From the NCBI GenBank assembly GCA_050014835.1, contig JBEKCO010000054.1, positions 1 to 10,898 of the forward strand: a stretch of 10,898 nucleotides of DNA, written 5' to 3'. Below, piece by piece: positions 5,223 through 10,898 of the stretch. This DNA is from Bog-793 sp050014835. Lineage in GTDB: Bacteria; Actinomycetota; Acidimicrobiia; Acidimicrobiales; Bog-793. The stretch's first letter is position 1. Each line of letters starts with the position of its first letter. A model generated the notes under the pieces. It was not told where the DNA came from, made no database searches, and worked only from the letters and a program-made list of their open reading frames with translations. A program made the translations under genes and the position numbers.

Positions 5223-7916
5223 ATGCGAGCCGAAGACGAGCCCACCGCGGCACGCGCCTTCGACCCGGAGGCCGAAAATCGAGCGACCTCCGACCCGGTG
5301 CCCGCCGCGACCGCCGATGACCGGACGGGTCGGGCGATCAGGATTCCCGATCACCCGCAACTCGAGGGGCTTGAGGAGAGCTGGGCGGCGCGCTGGGACG
5401 CCTGGGGGACGTACCGCTTCGACGATTCCAAGCCGCGCTCCGACGTCTACTCGATCGACACGCCGCCACCGACGGTGTCGGGCGCGTTGCACGTCGGGCA
5501 CATCTTCTCGTTCACGCAGACCGATTTCGTCGCAAGATTTCAGCGCATGCGCGGCAAGGCCGTCTTCTACCCGATCGGCTGGGACGACAACGGTCTACCG
5601 ACCGAGCGCCGGGTCCAGAACCACTACGGGGTCCGCTGCGATCCGTCCGTCCCCTACGACCCCGGGTTTTCCCCGCCCGAGAAACCCCCGAAGCACCCGC
5701 TGTCCATCTCGCGGCCGAACTTCGTCGAGCTGTGCCACAAGCTCACGTCCGAGGACGAGCAGGCCTTCGAGGCGCTGTTCCGCCGGATCGGGCTCAGTGT
5801 CAACTGGGCGGACCAGTACACGACGATCGGTCGGCTCGCCCAGCGGACGTCCCAGCGCGCCTTCCTGCGGATGGTGGCCGCCGGCCACGCCTACCGCCAG
5901 GAGGCGCCGACGTTGTGGGACGTCGATTTCCAGACGGCGGTCGCCCAGGCTGAGCTCGAGGACCGGGAGATCGAAGCGAACTTCTTCCGGGTGCGCTTCT
6001 CGTCGGCCGAGACCGGCACACCGGTGGAGATCGAGACGACCCGGCCGGAGCTCATCCCGGCCTGTGTCGCACTCGTCGCCAACCCCGACGACACCCGCTA
6101 CCAGGCGCTGTTCGGCACGACCGCAGTGACGCCGCTGTTCGGGGTCGAGATCCCGATCCGCCCCCACCCGCTCGCCGATCCCGAGAAAGGCTCGGGCATC
6201 GCGATGGTCTGCACCTTCGGCGACCTCACCGACGTCACCTGGTGGCGTGACCTCGGCCTCGCCAACCGGACGATCGTGCGGCGCGACGGCCGCCTCGGCC
6301 GCGCCCCGTTCGGAAGCCCGGGCTGGGAGAGCCGCGACGCCGGGCGCGCGACGGCGGCGTACGCCGAGCTCGAGGGACTGACCGCCCGCCAGGCCCGGAC
6401 TCGGATCGCCGACCTCCTCGCGGCCTCGGGCGATCTCGTCGGCGAGCCACGGCGCATCACGCACTTCGTCAACTTCTACGAGAAGGGCGAACGGCCCCTC
6501 GAGATCGTCTCGTCCCGCCAGTGGTACGTCCGGACGCTCGAGCGCCGGCAGGCGTTGATCGACGCCGGGCGCGAGATCACCTGGCACCCCGAGTTCATGC
6601 GTACCCGCTACGAGGCCTGGGTCGAGGGACTCACCGGGGACTGGAACATCTCGCGCCAGCGCTACTTCGGCGTGCCCTTCCCGGTCTGGTACGCCGTGCG
6701 GGCGGACGGGTCGATCGACGACGACCATCCGATCCTCGCCGAGGAGCCCCAGCTCCCCCTCGACCCGGCGACCGCCGTCCCGGACGGCTTCCAGGCGGAC
6801 CAACGGGGCGAGCCGGGGGGGTTCGTCGCCGACCCCGACGTGATGGACACCTGGGCCACGTCGTCGCTCAGCCCCCACATCGCCGGGCACTGGGTCGACC
6901 GGCCCGACCTGTTCGCCCGGATCTTCCCGATGGACCTGCGTCCCCAGGCGCACGAGATCATCCGGACATGGCTGTTCTCGTCGGTGGTGCGCAGCGAGCT
7001 CGAGCACCGCTGCGTGCCCTGGAGGCACGTCGCGATCTCCGGGTGGATCCTCGACCCGGACCACAAGAAGATCTCGAAGTCGAAGGGCAACGTCGTCGTG
7101 CCGAGCGATTCGCTCGACGCCCACGGGACCGACGCCGTCCGCTACTGGGCGGCGTCCGCCCGCCTCGGCGTCGACACCACCTTCGACGACCAGCAGATGC
7201 GCATCGGCCGGAGGCTCGCGATCAAGATCCTCAACGCGACGAAGTTCATCCTGCAACGCGGCTCCGGCGACTCTTGCGATCCGTCGACCGACGCCTCCGC
7301 CCCGCCGAGCCATCCCCTCGACCTCGCGATGCTCGGGCGCCTCGCCGCCGTCGTCGTCGAGGCCACCGACGCCTTCGAGAACTACGAGCACGCCCGGGCG
7401 CTCGAGCGGATCGAACACTTCTTCTGGACCTTCTGTGACGACTACCTCGAGCTCGTGAAGGCGCGCGCCTACGGCACGGGGCCGGCCGCCGATTCGGCCC
7501 GCCGGGCACTCCTCCTCGCCCTCGACACGCAGCTGCGCCTTTTCGCCCCCTTCCTGCCCTTCGCGACCGAGGAGGCCTGGTCGTGGAGCCACGCGGGATC
7601 CGTCCACTCCTCGTCCTGGCCGACCCCGGCCGAGCTCGCCACCGACGCCGCCGGGCCCGACGGCCGACTGCTCGACGACGTCGGCACGGTCCTCGGAGCG
7701 GTCCGCCGCGCGAAGACCGCGGCGAAACGCTCGATGCGGGCGCGCTGTGCGCACGTCGTCGTCGTCGCGCCGTCCGCGACCCTCGGCCTTCTGCGCCTCG
7801 GCGAGGACGACCTCGTCGCCGCCGGGGTGATCGACGACCTCGAACTCCGGACGGGAGAGGGCGAGATCGACGTCTCGGTGGAGCTCGCCCCGGCAGACGA
7901 CGCCGGCGCCGGGTGA
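5223..7916 (+). CDS. valS: Valyl-tRNA synthetase, short form without C-terminal coiled coil
   Basis: This 897-residue class I synthetase charges tRNA-Val and edits mischarged threonine. The HIGH motif appears as HVGH (90-93) in PPPTVSGALHVGH, and the KMSKS motif as KISKS (616-620). The CP1 editing domain shows IETTRPE (270-276) and GSGIAMVCTFGDLTDVTWW (323-341). GDWNISRQ lies at 472-479 and VMDTWATSS at 540-548. The block GWDDNGLPTERRVQ (119-132) and the lack of a long C-terminal coiled coil mark the second bacterial ValRS type, which I know from Streptomyces and which resembles archaeal enzymes, rather than the E. coli or mycobacterial type. About 38 N-terminal residues are low in complexity, so a later start cannot be excluded. 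Confidence 0.97.
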   Translation: MRAEDEPTAARAFDPEAENRATSDPVPAATADDRTGRAIRIPDHPQLEGLEESWAARWDAWGTYRFDDSKPRSDVYSIDTPPPTVSGALHVGHIFSFTQTDFVARFQRMRGKAVFYPIGWDDNGLPTERRVQNHYGVRCDPSVPYDPGFSPPEKPPKHPLSISRPNFVELCHKLTSEDEQAFEALFRRIGLSVNWADQYTTIGRLAQRTSQRAFLRMVAAGHAYRQEAPTLWDVDFQTAVAQAELEDREIEANFFRVRFSSAETGTPVEIETTRPELIPACVALVANPDDTRYQALFGTTAVTPLFGVEIPIRPHPLADPEKGSGIAMVCTFGDLTDVTWWRDLGLANRTIVRRDGRLGRAPFGSPGWESRDAGRATAAYAELEGLTARQARTRIADLLAASGDLVGEPRRITHFVNFYEKGERPLEIVSSRQWYVRTLERRQALIDAGREITWHPEFMRTRYEAWVEGLTGDWNISRQRYFGVPFPVWYAVRADGSIDDDHPILAEEPQLPLDPATAVPDGFQADQRGEPGGFVADPDVMDTWATSSLSPHIAGHWVDRPDLFARIFPMDLRPQAHEIIRTWLFSSVVRSELEHRCVPWRHVAISGWILDPDHKKISKSKGNVVVPSDSLDAHGTDAVRYWAASARLGVDTTFDDQQMRIGRRLAIKILNATKFILQRGSGDSCDPSTDASAPPSHPLDLAMLGRLAAVVVEATDAFENYEHARALERIEHFFWTFCDDYLELVKARAYGTGPAADSARRALLLALDTQLRLFAPFLPFATEEAWSWSHAGSVHSSSWPTPAELATDAAGPDGRLLDDVGTVLGAVRRAKTAAKRSMRARCAHVVVVAPSATLGLLRLGEDDLVAAGVIDDLELRTGEGEIDVSVELAPADDAGAG

Positions 7917-7980
7917 TCCGCCTCACCCCCGCGAGGACACGTCCCCGTCCGGCGTCGTTAGGTCCGGGCGCGGTCTTCTG

Positions 7981-8037
7981 ATGGACACCGCATTGCCGCT
8001 CAAGACGTCGCCGTCGGGTCCGGCGAAGCAGTCATGA
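7981..8037 (+). CDS. Possible 18-codon upstream reading frame before the exporter
   Basis: An ATG at 7981 opens an 18-codon frame, MDTALPLKTSPSGPAKQS, whose TGA (8035-8037) overlaps the exporter ATPase ATG (8034-8036) as ATGA. The ATPase has only a poor Shine-Dalgarno, so coupling to this frame could help it start. The small frame also lacks a good ribosome site, and frames this short are common by chance. The rest of the 117-base gap after valS shows no convincing promoter or terminator. Confidence 0.18.
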   Translation: MDTALPLKTSPSGPAKQS

Positions 8038-9029
8038 CCGCGGCACGCCATGCGACCGGCCCCGGGCCGTCCGGCGACGACGGCGCCGTCGTCCGCACGG
8101 TCGACCTCACGAAGGTTTACGCCGGGACCGATTTCCGCGCCGTCGACGAGCTGAACCTGGCGATCGGGAAAGGGGAGATCTTCGGCCTGCTCGGCCCGAA
8201 CGGCGCCGGCAAGACGACGACGGCGGGGATGCTCACGACCCGGGTCATCCCGACCTCCGGCAGGGCCTTCGTCGCGGGCATCGACGTCGTGCGGCACCCC
8301 TCGCCCACCAAGCAGCTGATTGGCGTCGTCTCGCAGACGAACTCGCTCGACCGCCAGCTCAGCGTGTGGGAGAACCTGTACTTCCACGGTCGTCTCTTCG
8401 GCATCGGCGCGGCGCAGTCTCGGCGGATCGCCAGCGAGCTCCTCGAGCAGTTCCAGCTCACGAAGTGGGCGAAGGCATCCGTCTATGCGCTGTCCGGCGG
8501 GATGGCACAGCGACTGATGGTCGCCCGCTCGATCTTCCACCGACCGGCGGTGCTCTTCATGGACGAGCCCACCGCCGGGCTCGACCCCCAGAGCCGTCTC
8601 GCGCTCTGGGATCTGCTCCTGCGACTGAACGCGGACGGTCAGACGATCCTGCTCACCACGCACTACATGGAGGAGGCGGACCGGCTCTGCGGCCGGGTGG
8701 CGATCATGGACCACGGCAGGGTCCTCGCTCTCGACACGCCGGCGAAGCTCAAACAAACGGTCGGTGCGGACACGATCGTCACGGTGAAGACGACGGGCGA
8801 CCCGGAAGCGCTCGAACGCGCGCTCGCGAGCGAGATCACCGGCGTCACCCGCACACGGCGCACCGAGGACGGCCTCGAGCTCCACGTCCGGGGCGAAACC
8901 CGCCTCGTCGCCCGGGTCGCCACCGCGGCCGAGGCTGCGGGCTTCAGCGTCGCCGACCTCGCCGTCACCGAACCGAGCCTCGAGACGGTCTTCATCAACC
9001 TCACCGGCAGGGAGCTCAGGGAGCAATGA
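8034..9029 (+). CDS. ABC exporter ATP-binding protein, DrrA-like
   Basis: This 331-residue cytoplasmic ATPase energises the permease encoded next to it. All nucleotide-binding motifs are intact: Walker A GPNGAGKTT (54-62), Q-loop at Q101, signature LSGGM (153-157), Walker B VLFMDEPT (173-180), D-loop AGLDP, and switch histidine H210 in TTHYMEEAD. The tail beyond about 240, ending in EPSLETVFINLTGREL, is the accessory domain usual in DrrA/NodI-type ATPases of drug, antibiotic or glycolipid exporters. About 20 residues before the ABC domain look unstructured. It overlaps the permease by 4 bases. The substrate cannot be read from the sequence, because antibiotic-resistance, lipid and polysaccharide exporters share this layout. 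Confidence 0.95.
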   Translation: MTAARHATGPGPSGDDGAVVRTVDLTKVYAGTDFRAVDELNLAIGKGEIFGLLGPNGAGKTTTAGMLTTRVIPTSGRAFVAGIDVVRHPSPTKQLIGVVSQTNSLDRQLSVWENLYFHGRLFGIGAAQSRRIASELLEQFQLTKWAKASVYALSGGMAQRLMVARSIFHRPAVLFMDEPTAGLDPQSRLALWDLLLRLNADGQTILLTTHYMEEADRLCGRVAIMDHGRVLALDTPAKLKQTVGADTIVTVKTTGDPEALERALASEITGVTRTRRTEDGLELHVRGETRLVARVATAAEAAGFSVADLAVTEPSLETVFINLTGRELREQ

Positions 9030-9910
9030 CCGCCGACGGTTCGCTGCTTTCGAGCCACGCCCCCGTCGCCACGCAACCGCGCCGGACCACGCTCGCCGCG
9101 AGCCGGATCGCCCTGCGGGCGCTTTTGCTGCGGGACCTCACGGTGCTGCGCAAGAACATCTTCGAGTTCACGATCCGCACGCTCGTCCAGCCGTTCCTTT
9201 TGTGCTTCGTGTTCCTTTACGTCTTCCCGAAGATCGGCCAGTCCGTCGGCGGCGGACACACGACGGGCGGCGAGACCTCGTTCGCGACGGTGCTCGTGCC
9301 GGGGGTCGTCGGGATCTCGATCATGTTCCAGGGCGTGCAATCCGTCGCGTTGCAGCTCTCCCAGGAATTTGGATTCACCCGCGAGATCGAGGACCGCGTC
9401 CAGGCGCCCTGCCCGATCTGGCTCGTCGCCATCGCCAAGGTGCTGTCGGGGGCCATCCAGGGGATGATCTCGGCCGCCATCGTCCTGCCGATCGCCTCGC
9501 TCGTCCACGCCGCCGGGGTGGAGGCCCAGATCGACCTGCACTGGTGGGTCATCGTGACGCTCGTGCCGATCTCGTGCGCCGCGATGGCCTCGCTCGGGCT
9601 CGTGCTGGGCACGAGCTTCGAACCGCGCAACATCGGACTGATGTTCGGGTTCGTCATCCTGCCGGTCACGTTCCTCGGCGGGACCTACTACCCCTGGACA
9701 CGGCTCGCGCCGGTAAAGCTCGGCGCCTGGCACTGGCTCCAGACGGTCGTGCTCATCAACCCGCTCATCTACGTGAACGAGGGGATGCGGGCCGCCTTCA
9801 CGGCCTCGGCGCACCTCCATCTCTACGTCGTCTACCCGGCGCTCCTCGGCTTCTGCGCGATCTTCCTTGCGATCGGCCTGCACAACTTCCGCCGCCGGGT
9901 GCTTTCCTAG
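9026..9910 (+). CDS. ABC-2 type exporter permease, DrrB-like
   Basis: This 294-residue inner-membrane protein is the likely transmembrane partner of the preceding ATPase. About six hydrophobic segments are visible, near residues 51-69, 88-110, 131-160, 173-195, 203-222 and 265-286, after a soluble N-terminus of about 45 residues with positive charge just before the first segment. The cytoplasmic-loop stretch EFGFTREIEDRVQAPCPIW (114-132) and the NPLIYVNEGMR block (245-255) are hallmarks of the ABC-2 permease family of DrrB and NodJ. The ATG overlaps the ATPase stop as ATGA, with AGGGAG repeats at 9009-9014 and 9018-9023, so translation is coupled. Two such subunits normally pair with two ATPases. 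Only 18 bases separate it from the convergent glycosylase. Confidence 0.94.
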   Translation: MTADGSLLSSHAPVATQPRRTTLAASRIALRALLLRDLTVLRKNIFEFTIRTLVQPFLLCFVFLYVFPKIGQSVGGGHTTGGETSFATVLVPGVVGISIMFQGVQSVALQLSQEFGFTREIEDRVQAPCPIWLVAIAKVLSGAIQGMISAAIVLPIASLVHAAGVEAQIDLHWWVIVTLVPISCAAMASLGLVLGTSFEPRNIGLMFGFVILPVTFLGGTYYPWTRLAPVKLGAWHWLQTVVLINPLIYVNEGMRAAFTASAHLHLYVVYPALLGFCAIFLAIGLHNFRRRVLS

Positions 9911-9928
9911 AGCGCCTTTGGCAATCGC

Positions 9929-10615
9929 CTAACGCGTGAGCTCGCTGTCGGCGGCGCCTGCCAGGAGCTCGCAGGCGCGCCAGCAGTACCAGGCGGCGAC
10001 CGACCGGTACGGGCGGAAGGTGTCGCCGAGCGGTTCGAGTTCGCGCTCGGTCGGCGCCGGCACCCGCCAGGCGAGTCCGTAACCCCGGCGCACCCCGAAG
10101 TCCCCCGTCGGCCACACGTCGATGCGCCGCAGCTGGAACATGAGGAACATCTGTGCCGTCCACCGGCCGATCCCGCGCACCATCGACAGGTGCGCCACGA
10201 TGTCCTCGTCGTCGGCCCGGGCGAGGTGGCGCGGATCGAGGTCGACCGTCCCGTCGAGCACCTTCGTCGCGAGGTCGCGCAGCGATTCGGTCTTGTTGCG
10301 AGACAGCCCGACGGCCCGCAGGTCGTCGTCGGACAGACCGAGCAGGGCCGCCGGGTCATCCGGATCGCCCATCGCCGCGATGAGCCGACCGTGGATCGCG
10401 GCGGCCGCCGCACCGGCGAGTTGCTGGTAGAGCACCGAGCGCGTCAGCGCCGCGAACGCAGTGTCGCTCGGCGGCCGGAAGACCGGCGGCCCCGCGGCCT
10501 CGATCAACGCGGCGAGAACCGGGTCGCGCCCGGCGAGTTCGACCGCCGCGGCCTTGTGGGAGGGGCGTCGGGTCGCCGGCCGTCTTCGCTCCTCGGTCAC
10601 GGCGAGAGTCTGCAC
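9929..10615 (-). CDS. DNA-3-methyladenine glycosylase, AlkA type (HhH-GPD)
   Basis: This 228-residue base-excision enzyme of the HhH-GPD superfamily removes alkylated purines such as 3-methyladenine. LTRSVLYQQLAGAAAAAI (57-74) matches the family helix with its conserved QQ. The helix-hairpin-helix reads LSMVRGIGRWTAQMFLMF (143-160), and the catalytic aspartate is D172 in GDFGVRRG. FRPYRSVAAWYCWR (200-213) is the usual C-terminal signature. No iron-sulfur cysteine cluster is present, unlike the Nth/MutY branches. The start is GTG 10615; GTG 10600 (15 bases in) would also give a full domain, since the first 20 or so residues are basic and unconserved in look. It diverges from the metallopeptidase gene. 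I see no adaptive-response (Ada) gene nearby. Confidence 0.93.
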   Translation of the reverse strand: MQTLAVTEERRRPATRRPSHKAAAVELAGRDPVLAALIEAAGPPVFRPPSDTAFAALTRSVLYQQLAGAAAAAIHGRLIAAMGDPDDPAALLGLSDDDLRAVGLSRNKTESLRDLATKVLDGTVDLDPRHLARADDEDIVAHLSMVRGIGRWTAQMFLMFQLRRIDVWPTGDFGVRRGYGLAWRVPAPTERELEPLGDTFRPYRSVAAWYCWRACELLAGAADSELTR

Positions 10616-10755
10616 CGTTCGACCGCCGCGTCGGCAAACCGACCCTCCGGCCAGCCGGTCCGCACGACGCCCGCGACCGACTCCGACGTCGGCCCGACCC
10701 CGATGAGGACCGCCCCGTTCGCAGCCGCGGCGCGATGATCGGGGCCGTGGTCACG

Positions 10756-10898
10756 ATGACGACCGAGCGGTTCGAGGAGCTCGTCGCCTCGGCCCTCGAC
10801 TCTCTCCCGGAGAGCCTCGGCCGCCAGATGGAGAACGTCGCGGTCTCGGTCGACCCGTACGCGCCGGCCGGCAGGCTGTTCGGGCTCTACGAGGGTGT
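10756..10898 (+). CDS. Probable zincin-like metallopeptidase, N-terminal part
   Basis: The frame starts at ATG 10756 and runs off the right edge after 47 codons. It begins MTTERFEELVASALDSLPES and reaches NVAVSVDP and then LFGLYEGV. This order (FEELV..ALD.LP, then N-V-A-V-V, then L-GLYEG) is that of the small 'metallopeptidase family' proteins of COG3824, where an HExxH zinc motif lies further on, beyond this window. In-frame starts at 10735 (ATG) and 10747 (GTG) exist but add residues the family lacks. The gap to the divergent glycosylase (10616-10755) shows no promoter-like box and contains no TA step at all. The family call rests on N-terminal resemblance only. Confidence 0.62.
   Translation, partial: MTTERFEELVASALDSLPESLGRQMENVAVSVDPYAPAGRLFGLYEG

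Noticed and set aside
5595..7754. 719-codon minus-strand open frame inside valS
   Set aside because: It is antisense to a fully recognisable ValRS, rich in R, G, D, E and V without any motif, and is the expected shadow frame in GC-rich coding DNA.
7923..9883. Long minus-strand frames (367 and 406 codons) opposite the exporter genes
   Set aside because: Both lie opposite motif-complete ABC ATPase and permease genes; their products are charged low-complexity sequence without a domain.
8034..9910. Exporter specific for a named drug or for surface polysaccharide made with Gmd
   Set aside because: DrrAB-like sequence does not reveal the substrate, and gmd is about 5 kb away on the other strand with unrelated genes between.

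Overview
The window is a GC-rich stretch of ordinary bacterial chromosome. Genes are tightly packed, GTG starts are frequent (six of the nine complete genes) and codons end mostly in G or C. The ValRS is the form with the block GWDDNGLPTERRVQ, familiar from actinomycetes such as Streptomyces. A DrrA/DrrB-like ABC exporter and several apparently leaderless genes also point to Actinomycetota. A deeper lineage such as Acidimicrobiia is possible but not shown. I see no mobile element, CRISPR array, tRNA or rRNA.

Layout. (1) 1-2104: the start of an unidentified minus-strand gene faces a plus-strand pair, a SufR-like winged-helix regulator with four C-terminal cysteines followed, with a 4-base overlap, by a cysteine desulfurase. 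No other Fe-S assembly gene follows. (2) 2194-5202, all minus: GDP-mannose 4,6-dehydratase (gmd), a 66-residue cold-shock protein with a long leader, and cysteinyl-tRNA synthetase (cysS). (3) 5223-7916, plus: valyl-tRNA synthetase (valS), diverging from cysS across only 20 bases. (4) 8034-9910, plus: ABC exporter ATPase and permease, overlapping by 4 bases. (5) 9929-10615, minus: an AlkA-type DNA glycosylase convergent with the permease. (6) 10756-10898, plus: the start of a probable zincin-like metallopeptidase that runs off the window.

How the genes relate. The regulator-desulfurase pair and the ATPase-permease pair are clear functional units. cysS and valS are both translation genes and seem to share one divergent promoter. 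gmd, the cold-shock gene and the glycosylase look like separate transcription units.

I did not find a clearly new system. The items most worth a second look are regulatory or concern an active site: a symmetric TANNNTA element between two divergent pairs, a cold-shock leader with a stem ending just before the start codon, and a desulfurase with changed PLP-pocket residues.
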